The translations under genes and the position numbers were made by a program. A DNA stretch of 42,816 bases from Anaerolineae bacterium (GTDB lineage Bacteria; Chloroflexota; Anaerolineae; Anaerolineales; Villigracilaceae): the NCBI GenBank assembly GCA_018648685.1, contig JABGQT010000083.1, forward strand, positions 1 through 42,816. The letters are read 5' to 3'. The notes below the pieces were generated by a model, which ran no database searches, was not told where the DNA came from, and saw nothing but the letters and a program-made list of their open reading frames with translations. Shown piece by piece: positions 8,276 to 15,651 of this stretch (the stretch's first letter is position 1; every line of letters starts with the position of its first letter).

Positions 8276-8306
8276 AAAGGCGTGCGTCTGGGTGACACAC
8301 GCCTTT
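8276..8306 (-). terminator. Terminator-like hairpin after the cytochrome c peroxidase gene
   Basis: Stem AAAGGCGTG (8276-8284) pairs with CACGCCTTT (8298-8306) and can extend past one mismatch to a 5-nt loop. It lies 23 bp past the peroxidase stop codon. The T-run on the minus strand is short, so it is a moderate terminator. Confidence 0.7.
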
Positions 8307-8329
8307 ATCGCATGAGGAGATGCGGGGTG

Positions 8330-9811
8330 CTAGAGGGGATTGCCATCTTCGTCCACGGCTTCGAGTTGCAAACCATCCGGGTTGGGCGTGGTTTCGCCGG
8401 GAATCCAAGGGGCGAGGCAATTTCGGTCTTGGGTGCAGGGGTCGGTGAGCGTGAGCATAAAATTGACGATATCTTCGACATCCTGGTCGCTGAGGAAAAG
8501 GTCTTCGATGGTGGTGATGTCGTTGCGGCGGTTTTCTTTTAGCTGCTCAAGCGCTGCTTGCGTATAAGTTTCTGCGTTGTGCGTGCGGATGTCGGGCGAG
8601 AGCATCGTGAAATCGTAATTATTGAGGGCGGTGACGACATCCATTTTGTGGCGAACGACCATCTCGAGCGATTCATAAGCACCATCGTGCCCGTAAGGAC
8701 CCGTTACTTCGGCATTGAGCAGGGTCGGCGTACGGAAGGCGTGTTTGTCATCGGGGTCTTGGGTTTCGAGATAACGCCCCCAGTCATCATCGCCGTAGGT
8801 GCCGCTTTCTTTGCCGCGCCCGATCTGCGGGATGGCGATGACATGAAAATCTTCGTCGGTGAAGAAATCGCCAGAATGGCAAAACGAACAATTTGCGCCG
8901 CCTTCTTCATCAGATGTGTAAAACAAAATTGCGCCGCGTTTCGCCGATTCGCTGATCGCGTCATTGTCGCCTTGAACGTAGGCGCGCCACGGAGTATCTA
9001 CAAAGATTTGTGAGCGTTCATACTCACCAATGGCATGGACGATATTCTCAAAAGTGACCAGTGTTTCGGCATCAGCGTCGCTCTCGAAGGCTTTTTGGAA
9101 TTCGGCCAACCATTCGTTTTGCTCGAGAATGCCTTCGCCGTAGCCATAGCCGCCGAGGATTGCGGCGAGCAATTCACGGGTGGTTTCGTCGCGGACTTCG
9201 AGGGTGTTACCATGCCCTGTGCCAAAATCGAATCCGCGCATTTCGTCTTCAGCTGTGACGGGGAAACGCGCCTGCGCCACAACGAGATTTGCCCCGGCAT
9301 CGGGATCAGGATAACCCCAGGGGCGGTCTGGGGTGCGGATGCCGTATCCGTCGGCACCGTTTGCACCTGGTGTTTTGCCCTTACTTTCTACACGCCCATC
9401 GTGGAACATGAATGCGTCCCACATCCCTGAATTGAACGTAGTCGGCGCATTTCGAGGGACGAGCGGTCCCGAAACGTGGGTGCGCCCCGGACCCAAGAGC
9501 TCGGGGACATCGGCATCTACGCCAATGGACATGGGGAGACCATCCCCGCCGCCCAAAGAGGGGTGATGACAACTAACGCAAGCGGCATCTTGAGCGGCGC
9601 TGAGCGCTTTGGTATAGAAGAGCATCATCCCAAGCTGCGGGAGTGGGTCGCTGATCTCGGGCAGGTCACGCCCAATGCTGGGGTCGCCCGTTAATCCTTC
9701 GCTTTCGATGATGGCGCGCAGTTCTTGATCTCGTGATGATGTGGTGCATCCTGAGATAAGGAGGGTGGAAATAATAAGGAGAGAAATAAGTGCTAAAAAG
9801 GTTTTTCGCAT
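8330..9811 (-). CDS. Di-heme cytochrome c peroxidase / MauG family lipoprotein
   Basis: The protein is 493 residues from ATG at 9811, with AGGAG about 8 nt upstream; the longer frame adds 28 residues with no signal sequence. Lipobox ISGC gives Cys22. There are two c-type heme sites, CVSCH (78-82) and CSFCH (308-312), each in its own cytochrome-like half, with CCP/MauG features (LGMMLFYTKALSAAQDAACV, GPYGHDGAYESLEMVV). It would reduce peroxide or act as a MauG-like oxidase outside the membrane. It is longer than classical CcpA (about 330-350 residues). Nearby Sco, PCu(A)C and DsrE-like genes suggest a respiratory or redox-stress setting. The link to copper is by context only. Confidence 0.93.
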   Translation of the reverse strand: MRKTFLALISLLIISTLLISGCTTSSRDQELRAIIESEGLTGDPSIGRDLPEISDPLPQLGMMLFYTKALSAAQDAACVSCHHPSLGGGDGLPMSIGVDADVPELLGPGRTHVSGPLVPRNAPTTFNSGMWDAFMFHDGRVESKGKTPGANGADGYGIRTPDRPWGYPDPDAGANLVVAQARFPVTAEDEMRGFDFGTGHGNTLEVRDETTRELLAAILGGYGYGEGILEQNEWLAEFQKAFESDADAETLVTFENIVHAIGEYERSQIFVDTPWRAYVQGDNDAISESAKRGAILFYTSDEEGGANCSFCHSGDFFTDEDFHVIAIPQIGRGKESGTYGDDDWGRYLETQDPDDKHAFRTPTLLNAEVTGPYGHDGAYESLEMVVRHKMDVVTALNNYDFTMLSPDIRTHNAETYTQAALEQLKENRRNDITTIEDLFLSDQDVEDIVNFMLTLTDPCTQDRNCLAPWIPGETTPNPDGLQLEAVDEDGNPL

Positions 9812-9830
9812 GATGATCTCCTTGCACATA

Positions 9831-10012
9831 AAGCCCCCCTCTGCCCTGTCGGGCAAAGTGTCCTTCAGGGTATCTCCCCCAAATTCCAAAAGCATGGAAT
9901 TTAGGGGAGAAAAAGGTAGCTCTATGTTTTCTGAATGCCTCTTTTTTCTTTGTCCCCCTAAATGCGAAGTATTTGGGGGGATGCCCCAGCGAAGCGAGGG
10001 ACAGGGGGCTGA
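9831..10012. repeat. Cluster of GC-rich palindromes (CCCC/GGGG family)
   Basis: AGCCCCC at the left end and GGGGGCT at the right end enclose two hairpins: 9874-9888 with 9895-9909 (one mismatch) and CCCCCTAAAT with ATTTGGGGG (9954-9980). It fills the 218-bp gap between the peroxidase and the first DsrE-like gene. It resembles the GC-rich insert found inside HMG-CoA reductase at 39790-39882. Confidence 0.7.
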
Positions 10013-10029
10013 ACGTCTGACTTAAAAAG

Positions 10030-10560
10030 TTAGTAACTGAGCGTGGTCACATTCTCGGCGAAGAGCGCGCCCCAAGTGAATTCGGGGGTACCGATGATGA
10101 CACCGGGGAGAATATCTTCTGTCTCCATACCGCCAACGTTGACCATACAAACGGGGCAAACGAGGGCAACGCCGCCTTCGTCCATAAACATTTGGATCAT
10201 CTCGTGGATGGTATTGCCGCTCTTGTGGGTGCTCTGGGGGATATCCACATCTACGAGGCGAACGCCCTGAGTGTTGAAGAAAATGGTGACGGGGCGACCG
10301 GTCTGTTTGCGGATTTTGGTCGCGAAGCCGACTGCCATCGCAGCGCGGTCAATATCATCGGTAGTCATATTGATGAAAAGACCATCTTTCAGCTCCTCTG
10401 GCGTGCGTGGTGTGGGAGGCGTATCCTCTTGAAGCTGTGCGCTTTCATTGCCGGCTGCATGAGCAATGCTTGGCTGGAAAGACATAACGAGAGCAAAAAC
10501 GCCATAGAGCGCAAATGCAACAACGATGAGGCTGGTGAGGTAACGTAATTGTTTTTTCAT
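10030..10560 (-). CDS. Exported DsrE/DsrF-like protein, copy 1
   Basis: This 176-residue protein has an N-terminal signal or membrane segment (about 8-36, ending IAHAA). A DsrE-like Rossmann domain follows (about 50-176), with GLFINMTTDDIDRAAMAVGF and TGRPVTIFFNTQG. A conserved CPVC motif sits at 135-138. DsrE-family proteins of sulfur oxidisers carry persulfides on Cys, but they are cytoplasmic. This one appears exported and keeps a Cys pair rather than a single Cys. Over the last 127 residues it matches its neighbour at 10699-11307 at 115 positions, so the pair is a recent tandem duplication. An AAGGAT ribosome site precedes the start. Function is unknown; a periplasmic thiol or copper role is plausible from context. 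Confidence 0.85.
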   Translation of the reverse strand: MKKQLRYLTSLIVVAFALYGVFALVMSFQPSIAHAAGNESAQLQEDTPPTPRTPEELKDGLFINMTTDDIDRAAMAVGFATKIRKQTGRPVTIFFNTQGVRLVDVDIPQSTHKSGNTIHEMIQMFMDEGGVALVCPVCMVNVGGMETEDILPGVIIGTPEFTWGALFAENVTTLSY

Positions 10561-10593
10561 TTTTTATCCTTTTTTGTTTTTGATACTTTCTTA

Positions 10594-10686
10594 ATGATGT
10601 CTTTACGAGGAGCATGCTCTTGCGACGTGGCAATCTCCAAAACTATCAGGGAGATTGCTTCGGCGATAAAACTGCCTCGCAAATAC
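10594..10686. repeat. ATTGCGAG palindromic repeat, copy A
   Basis: This is a diverged member of a roughly 85-100 bp family with ends like GTCATTGCGAG/CTCGCAATGAC and internal arms GCAATCTCC/GGAGATTGC. It lies between the two DsrE-like genes. Other copies are at 13738-13821, 14488-14573, 22326-22413, 22912-23012 and 30866-30952. Confidence 0.8.
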
Positions 10687-10698
10687 ATTTCAGAAATT

Positions 10699-11307
10699 TT
10701 AGTAACTAATCACAGTTACATCTTCCGCAAACATAGCACCCCAAGTAAATTCGGGGGTGCCAATAATTACACCGGGCAGAATATCTTCTGTATCCATACC
10801 GGCAACATTTTTCATGCAAACGGGGCAAACAAGCGCGACACCGCCTTCATCCATGAACATTTGGATCATCTCATGGATGGTATTGCCACTCTTGTGGGTA
10901 CTCTGGGGAATATCTACATCTACAAGGCGGGCGCCTTGCGTGTTGAAGAAAATAGTGACGGGGCGGCCGGTTTGTTTGCGGATTTTGGTCGCAAACCCAA
11001 CTGCCATAGCAGCGCGGTCTATATTATCGGTGGTCATGTTGATGAACAATCCCTCCACAAGTTCTTCGGGGGGACGCGGGGTGACATCAACGGCAGGAGC
11101 AGCAGGTGCTTCTTCGACGCTTTCTTCTGTCGCTTCTTCGGTTGCGGCAGGCGCGGCTGTTGGCTCAGGAGCTGCTTCTTCTTCAGCTTCCGGAGCAGAT
11201 ACTTCTTCTACTGCGCTTTCTTCCATAACGGGTTCGGCTGGTGCACACCCAATGAGTAAGAAAACAGAGAGTAGCAGGAGTAGGACAAGAGTGATACTTT
11301 TCTTCAT
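10699..11307 (-). CDS. DsrE-like lipoprotein, copy 2
   Basis: The protein has 202 residues. Its signal peptide ends in a lipobox, LIGC (Cys21). A linker of about 50 residues rich in Glu, Ala and Pro follows, then a DsrE-like domain nearly identical to copy 1, with CPVC at 161-164. The lipid anchor and long acidic linker would hold the domain away from the membrane, while copy 1 has only a short Pro/Thr linker. The two proteins may form a hetero-oligomer, since DsrE-fold proteins assemble as multimers. AGGAG precedes the start. It lies between the PCu(A)C gene and copy 1, all on the same strand. Confidence 0.86.
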   Translation of the reverse strand: MKKSITLVLLLLLSVFLLIGCAPAEPVMEESAVEEVSAPEAEEEAAPEPTAAPAATEEATEESVEEAPAAPAVDVTPRPPEELVEGLFINMTTDNIDRAAMAVGFATKIRKQTGRPVTIFFNTQGARLVDVDIPQSTHKSGNTIHEMIQMFMDEGGVALVCPVCMKNVAGMDTEDILPGVIIGTPEFTWGAMFAEDVTVISY

Positions 11308-11338
11308 AAATCAGGATCTCCTTTTCTAAAAAAATGGC

Positions 11339-11848
11339 TTAGTTTTTAGGCTCGATATCAACTACCGGCACTTCGATCATTACTTCCCCCATTTTTTCAA
11401 ATTTGAGCGTTAATTCGTAGCTTGTTCCGGTTTCCAGCCCCTCGTGCAGGTTGATGAGCATCAGGTGAAGCCCACCGGGCGTCAGTTCCACTTCGCCGCC
11501 TGCGGGGATGTCAATATAACCACCCTCGACCATGCGCATCCGCATCATGCCGTTGCTGTCCATTTTATGCTCATGTAATTCAACGACATCACAAACATCT
11601 GTTTTGGCAGCTAGAAGCCTGTCATCAGCAGAGCCGTTGTTTTGGATAAGCATATAAGTGATACCGGAGCCATCCATCAGTTCCGGTGTAGAGCGTGACC
11701 ATGCACCCTCGATAAGAATATCTGCTTCTTCTACACTTGTATCAGATGGAGCCATTTCTTCTGCAGAGCTACATCCGATCAGCAATAGCATTGAAGAAAG
11801 CAAAAACAGTGAAATAAGGATTTTTTTTCTCATCGACTTTTGTTGCAT
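11339..11848 (-). CDS. PCu(A)C family copper chaperone (lipoprotein), second copy
   Basis: The protein is 169 residues from ATG at 11848, with AGGAG 6 nt upstream; the longer frame adds 24 residues without a ribosome site. Lipobox LIGC gives Cys26. Copper-ligand region: His92 and His94 (VVELHEHKMDSNGMMRMRM), then His128-x-Met130 (GGLHLM). The His/Met content is richer than in the first copy. It lies directly after the tandem Sco genes, consistent with the known Sco plus PCu(A)C route of CuA-site assembly. Two diverged copies in one cluster may differ in copper affinity or target. Confidence 0.93.
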   Translation of the reverse strand: MQQKSMRKKILISLFLLSSMLLLIGCSSAEEMAPSDTSVEEADILIEGAWSRSTPELMDGSGITYMLIQNNGSADDRLLAAKTDVCDVVELHEHKMDSNGMMRMRMVEGGYIDIPAGGEVELTPGGLHLMLINLHEGLETGTSYELTLKFEKMGEVMIEVPVVDIEPKN

Positions 11849-11923
11849 AGCAACTCCTATTCTTATCGTTTTGTTGGATTTATGATCTCGCGACGCTCGT
11901 ATTTTCAACTTGGGTGTCATTAA

Positions 11924-12066
11924 TTAAGTTTTTTTGAACGTGAGCATTGTGGACATCCCTTTTTCATGCCGCGCATCCCCTTCGGGAACCGGCATCCAAG
12001 CCCAAAACAGGTACGTAACGATTTCAACATCCACATTTAAATTATCAGGCAAAACCAGCCTGATCT
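11924..12066 (-). pseudogene. Possible coding remnant after the Sco gene
   Basis: In the frame -1 to Sco, a stretch of about 48 codons runs from the Sco stop to TAA at 11924-11926 and reads protein-like (VDVEIVTYLFWAWMPVPEG, then ARHEKGMSTMLTFKKT). No start codon with a ribosome site is visible. The WMP...H..GM pattern vaguely recalls small extracytoplasmic copper or YtkA-like proteins. It may be the tail of a lost gene, but an open frame of this length can also arise by chance. Confidence 0.25.
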
Positions 12067-12069
12067 CTG

Positions 12070-12714
12070 CTAATGATCCAAAATATAAATAATATCTTCG
12101 GCTATATCGACACCGTCTGTGCCATAAGGAAATACAATACGCTTATAACCATCTGGATCAATCAAAGCCATGGAAGCTGTATGGTTCACCGCATAGCCCA
12201 TTGCCGAACCTGTCTCCTCTTTGTTGTAGAGGATGTTATATTCGGAGGCTACCTGAGCAATTTCATCTTCTGCGCCAATTAAGCCAATAAAAGCAGGGTG
12301 AAAATGCTCCAAAAATATAGCCATTCTTTCTGCAGTATCGCGTTCCGGGTCAACCGTTACCATTAAAAGTTCCATTTCATCGGCACGCCCTTCTTCCTCT
12401 AAAATTTCAACGGTTCGTCTTACTTCTGCTAAAGTAGCAGGGCAAACATCGGGGCAAGAGGCGTAGCCAAAATACAGTAGCACTACTTTGCCTCTATAGT
12501 CGCTCAAAGAAGTTTCTTGCCCATAATGGTTGGTTAACCTAAACTCTGGAGCCGGGTTAGGGAATTGAATAAGCGTGCCATTGTAGGTATGAGGTTTGGA
12601 GGCTATGAGGGCTATAAATAAAATGCCAATAAGAGCTGCTATAAACAGGATTATTGTTATAAATTTTTTGAGTAAAGATGAGGATTCTTTTTCTTGAGCT
12701 TTTGATCTCTTCAT
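12070..12714 (-). CDS. Sco1/SenC/PrrC family copper chaperone, copy 1
   Basis: This 214-residue protein has a cytoplasmic basic N-terminus, one membrane anchor (about 16-39) and a thioredoxin-like Sco domain facing out. The Cu-binding set is complete: Cys87 and Cys91 in CPDVCPATLAEV and His178 in NHTASMALIDPDG. Sco proteins load or reduce the CuA centre of cytochrome c oxidase subunit II. It follows a Sco paralogue by 23 bp and precedes the PCu(A)C lipoprotein. Cytochrome oxidase genes themselves are not in the window. Confidence 0.95.
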   Translation of the reverse strand: MKRSKAQEKESSSLLKKFITIILFIAALIGILFIALIASKPHTYNGTLIQFPNPAPEFRLTNHYGQETSLSDYRGKVVLLYFGYASCPDVCPATLAEVRRTVEILEEEGRADEMELLMVTVDPERDTAERMAIFLEHFHPAFIGLIGAEDEIAQVASEYNILYNKEETGSAMGYAVNHTASMALIDPDGYKRIVFPYGTDGVDIAEDIIYILDH

Positions 12715-12737
12715 AGCTAAGACCTGAATATTTATGT

Positions 12738-13379
12738 TTAGTGATCTAAAACTTGAATAATATCCGCTGCCATATCTGCTCCCTCTGTGCCATAAGCAAA
12801 CATCAGACGCATATAACCATCGGGATCGATCAATATTGTGGTAGCCGTGTGGTCTACAAGATAGCCCATTGCTGATTCTGATTCTTGTTTTTCATAAAAG
12901 ATGCCATATTGAGTGGCTATTTGAGCAACTTTTTCTTCTTCACCAAGTAAACCCATAAAACTTGGGTCAAAATGCGCCAGGAAGGTAGCTGTTCTTTCAG
13001 CAGTGTCTCGTTCAGGGTCAATCATGATCATCAGAAACTGCATCTCATCATTACGCCCTTCTTCTTTCAAGATGTCATTTGCCTGTTTTATTTCAGCTAG
13101 AGTAGCGGGACAAACATCCGGGCAGGCGGCGTAGCCGAAATATAAGAGCACTACTTTGCCTCGGTAATCACTCAAAGAAGTTTCTTGCCCGTAATGGTTG
13201 AGTAATGTGAAATCTTGTGCGGGGTTAGGAGATTGTAAGATTGCGCCGTGAAAGGCATAAGGTTTGAATGTAATCATGGCGATAAATAAAACCCCAATAA
13301 CGCCCACAATCCATAGAATAACTTTTATGATTTTTTTCAATGTAGATTCTTTTCGTTCTTCTTTTTCAATTTCGCTCAT
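12738..13379 (-). CDS. Sco1/SenC/PrrC family copper chaperone, copy 2
   Basis: The protein is 213 residues from ATG at 13379, with AGGTG 6 nt upstream; a GTG three codons earlier is less likely. It has one membrane anchor (about 16-38) and a Sco domain with Cys86, Cys90 (CPDVC) and His177 (DHTATTILIDPDG). It is strongly similar to its neighbour (YGQETSLSDYRGKVVLLYFG is shared), so the pair arose by tandem duplication. It is the first gene of the Sco-Sco-PCu(A)C run. Confidence 0.95.
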   Translation of the reverse strand: MSEIEKEERKESTLKKIIKVILWIVGVIGVLFIAMITFKPYAFHGAILQSPNPAQDFTLLNHYGQETSLSDYRGKVVLLYFGYAACPDVCPATLAEIKQANDILKEEGRNDEMQFLMIMIDPERDTAERTATFLAHFDPSFMGLLGEEEKVAQIATQYGIFYEKQESESAMGYLVDHTATTILIDPDGYMRLMFAYGTEGADMAADIIQVLDH

Positions 13380-13722
13380 GGACAGCACCTAAAAATATCA
13401 TCCGCTTTATAAATGAATCGAGCGGTTCTTTCACCGTTATTGTTTTTTAGAGTTTGGCAGCCACCAGCTTATGGGCTTTTGCCCGGTTGTTTTTGATAAA
13501 CATGCAGACAATCCCGATGCTTTCCATTAGCCTGAATGTTATATTTTGGGTTTACAAAACATATTTTACCAACACTTTACTTTTAATGCAAACGCTTACT
13601 GTAATAGTAATCTTTTATACTTGTCCCCCACTTTTACTGCAAAGATGTCCATTTCCCACAGGTGCTGACAAGCGGAAGCAAGCTAAAAACAGGTGCGGTT
13701 ACTGCTTTTTATCCCCAAAAAA

Positions 13723-13845
13723 GTAACTACTCAGGTACGTCATTGCGAGGCGGCACTATCGCCGAAGCAATCTCCCCAATCGTGAAGGAGACTGCTTCGC
13801 AAAAGCGGCTCGCAGTGACGTGTAATAAGGAGGCTGAGTAGTTAC
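13723..13845. repeat. ATTGCGAG palindromic repeat, copy B, inside an outer inverted repeat
   Basis: Inner element 13737-13821 has ends ACGTCATTGCGAG/CTCGCAGTGACGT and internal arms GCAATCTCC/GGAGACTGC. It is enclosed by a separate perfect 12-bp inverted repeat, GTAACTACTCAG (13723-13734) and CTGAGTAGTTAC (13834-13845). Confidence 0.85.
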
Positions 13846-13867
13846 CCAAAAAATTCTATTAATCTCG

Positions 13868-13873
13868 TATAAT
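13868..13873 (+). promoter_or_regulatory. -10 box of a probably leaderless transcript
   Basis: A perfect TATAAT ends 7 nt before the ATG at 13881, and no Shine-Dalgarno sequence lies between them. Transcription would start at about the A of ATG. No clear -35 box is seen. Confidence 0.45.
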
Positions 13874-13880
13874 CTTCTAT

Positions 13881-14450
13881 ATGATCTATTCTTATCAAAT
13901 CGAAGGTCTGGTTGTACAAACCGGCGATATTATTTGCACACGAAACGGGAAGCCCGACATTTTGCCCGGTGAATTTTGGTTCCTTGTTGGCTTGCTTGTG
14001 CCCGGTGACGTAGATCATATTGCAATCTATTTGGGTCCTGATGGACGCTGCATAGAGTCAGGATCACGAGGTGTAACCCCCTTTTCTGTACATGATGGCA
14101 TTTGGGATTCTGAAAAGATGACAAAAGAGCGCGGCTTTTTGATCGATACTTTTTATGGGGTTACAGCTCCGCTAGATGGGCTGGAGCTTTCAGAAAATGA
14201 AGAAATGCATATGCGCGAGAAAATAGCGGAATATTGCTTGGCACAAATTGGCAAGCCATATAATCTTAATTTCTTTAATGCTGAAAGTGACAGGGCTTTT
14301 TATTGCAGCCAATTGGCTTATAAAGCCTACGAACAAATAGGGATCGATCTAAACACAGGGATGGCGATGGAGCAGTTACCAGGTTCAAATGAGATCGTTT
14401 ACCCCCAAGAGATTTGGGACAGTTTTTCGCATAAATTGTTGGGAAGTTAA
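13881..14450 (+). CDS. YiiX/YebB-like NlpC/P60-superfamily cysteine hydrolase
   Basis: This 189-residue protein has the permuted papain-like fold of the YiiX family. VQTGDIICTRNG opens the barrel, VDHIAIYLGPDG carries the catalytic His, and FYCSQLAYKAYEQIGIDL carries the catalytic Cys in the YCSQL motif. Such enzymes are thought to be amidases or deacylases acting on lipids or peptides. There is no signal peptide. A TATAAT ends 7 nt before the start codon, suggesting a leaderless mRNA. It is a single-gene unit between two palindromic repeat copies. Confidence 0.85.
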   Translation: MIYSYQIEGLVVQTGDIICTRNGKPDILPGEFWFLVGLLVPGDVDHIAIYLGPDGRCIESGSRGVTPFSVHDGIWDSEKMTKERGFLIDTFYGVTAPLDGLELSENEEMHMREKIAEYCLAQIGKPYNLNFFNAESDRAFYCSQLAYKAYEQIGIDLNTGMAMEQLPGSNEIVYPQEIWDSFSHKLLGS

Positions 14451-14472
14451 ATTTTTTAGGCAGTGGTAAAAA

Positions 14473-14588
14473 GTAAGTGATACTTTTGTCATTGCGAGGC
14501 GGTTTTATCGCCGAAGCAATCTCCAAGATGGTGGAGGAGACTGCCACGCTTCGTAAACTCCGCTCGCAGTGACATGCCCATCACTTAC
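14473..14588. repeat. ATTGCGAG palindromic repeat, copy C, inside an outer inverted repeat
   Basis: Inner element 14488-14573 runs from GTCATTGCGAG to CTCGCAGTGAC. Outside it is a distinct 9-bp inverted repeat, GTAAGTGAT (14473-14481) and ATCACTTAC (14580-14588). It lies between the convergent ends of the YiiX-like and tag genes, so it may also terminate transcription. Confidence 0.85.
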
Positions 14589-14608
14589 GACACAAGCAAC
14601 ATCATTTT

Positions 14609-15196
14609 TTACGAAGCCCGCTTGATCTCTTCGTAACGAAAACAACTGACCAAATGGTCGTTCACCATCCCGACCGCCTGCATAAAAGCATAGCAGATGG
14701 TTGGGCCGACAAAACTAAATCCCCGCTTTTTCAAATCCTTCGACATTGCATGAGATTCTGGCGAAGTTGCCATATAATCTGCTTCTGACTGCAAAGTATT
14801 CACGATCGGTTTTCCCCCCACAAATCCCCAGAGATAATCACTAAAAGAACCAAGTTCTTCACGCAGGCGTAAATAAGCTTGGGCATTTTTTATCGCAGAA
14901 TTGATCTTTTGTCTGTTGCGGATAATGCCCGCGTTGCCCATTAACTCGGCGATCTTTTCATCATCGTAGCGCGCCATTTTTTCAGCATCAAAATTATCAT
15001 ATGCCTGCCAATAGTTTTCTCGTTTGCGCAAGATCGTGATCCAGCTCAAGCCAGCTTGTGCGCCGTCGAGAAGCAATTTAGCAAAAAGCAATTTATCATC
15101 ATACACGGGAAGGCCCCACTCTTCATCGTGGTAACGAATATAAAGCGGGTCATCACTGGGCCAAGGGCAACGGATAAGATTCTCTGTTTTTTTCAT
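14609..15196 (-). CDS. tag: DNA-3-methyladenine glycosylase I
   Basis: The 195-residue protein matches Tag throughout: RCPWPSDDPLYIRYHDEEWG, LLLDGAQAGLSWITILRKRE, FVGPTICYAFMQAVGMVNDH. Candidate zinc-snap ligands are Cys10 and His23 near the start and the His and Cys of NDHLVSC near the end; the Glu and Trp of HDEEWG are conserved too. It removes 3-methyladenine from alkylated DNA by base excision. The start overlaps the Usp gene stop by ATGA, so it is the last gene of a coupled trio. Confidence 0.96.
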   Translation of the reverse strand: MKKTENLIRCPWPSDDPLYIRYHDEEWGLPVYDDKLLFAKLLLDGAQAGLSWITILRKRENYWQAYDNFDAEKMARYDDEKIAELMGNAGIIRNRQKINSAIKNAQAYLRLREELGSFSDYLWGFVGGKPIVNTLQSEADYMATSPESHAMSKDLKKRGFSFVGPTICYAFMQAVGMVNDHLVSCFRYEEIKRAS

Positions 15197-15651
15197 GCCA
15201 TTTCCTTTTGCATAAGATCATTTTCTGCAAGAATTATCCTTACCTCATAATCAGCATTCATCTTTGCCGCAAAAGCCTCCAGTTTTTCAAGACTAAAGCA
15301 ATTTTCGTCACTATCCGGGTTCGGTTTCCCCATCATGACGCTATCGATTCTCATCTCTTGACATATTGCAAAAATTTCTTCAAGAACACCACCCTCTCGC
15401 ACAAAAGTATCTGCAACCACACCTTCTCGAGCAGCCATTGCCTGCGCCATCAAAAGTACATATTCCCCCATGCGGCGCAATTCAGTAGCCATACTCTCTA
15501 TACGATCTCCACTCGAAGAAAGAAAACGACCAAGATTGATAACATATAAAAATACCAAACGCACTCGCTCTTTTTTTGCCAGAGCAATCGCATTCGAAAT
15601 CGTTTTCTCACTGCCAGGGCCACCACGTACCGCACAAAGAATTCGATTCAT
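15193..15651 (-). CDS. UspA-like universal stress protein
   Basis: This 152-residue protein is a single Usp domain: MNRILCAVRGGPGSEKTISN at the first strand and loop, then RVRLVFLYVINLG, then a Rossmann-like middle part ending SVMMGKPNP. The usual ATP loop GxxGx9G(S/T) is not intact (MMGKPNPDSDENCFSLEKL), so nucleotide binding is doubtful. Its start overlaps the PD-(D/E)XK-like gene by ATGA and its end overlaps tag by ATGA, giving tight coupling with two genes of likely DNA-related function. Confidence 0.82.
   Translation of the reverse strand: MNRILCAVRGGPGSEKTISNAIALAKKERVRLVFLYVINLGRFLSSSGDRIESMATELRRMGEYVLLMAQAMAAREGVVADTFVREGGVLEEIFAICQEMRIDSVMMGKPNPDSDENCFSLEKLEAFAAKMNADYEVRIILAENDLMQKEMA

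Larger units (their letters stand above)
13380..13880. other. 500-bp intergenic region with repeats, no gene
   Basis: The Sco operon (minus) and the YiiX-like gene (plus) diverge from here. The only open frame (13454-13726, +) is hydrophobic noise without a ribosome site. The region holds the 29-bp repeat at 13670-13698 and the nested palindromic repeat at 13723-13845. Confidence 0.7.

Noticed and set aside
10549..11259. 236-codon plus-strand frame opposite the second DsrE-like gene
   Set aside because: It is antisense to a well-supported gene and repeats the antisense of copy 1; composition (many Phe, Cys, Ser) is typical of a shadow frame.
13454..13726. 90-codon plus-strand frame between Sco and YiiX-like genes
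   Set aside because: Hydrophobic, low-quality content, no ribosome site, overlaps a dispersed 29-bp repeat.
13738..14573. Possible CRISPR array from repeated ATTGCGAG elements
   Set aside because: Copies are far apart, irregular in spacing, palindromic over their whole length and not near cas genes.
15193..15651. Cation/proton antiporter C-terminal domain instead of Usp
   Set aside because: The 152-residue length and separate start fit a free Usp protein; no membrane gene is adjacent.
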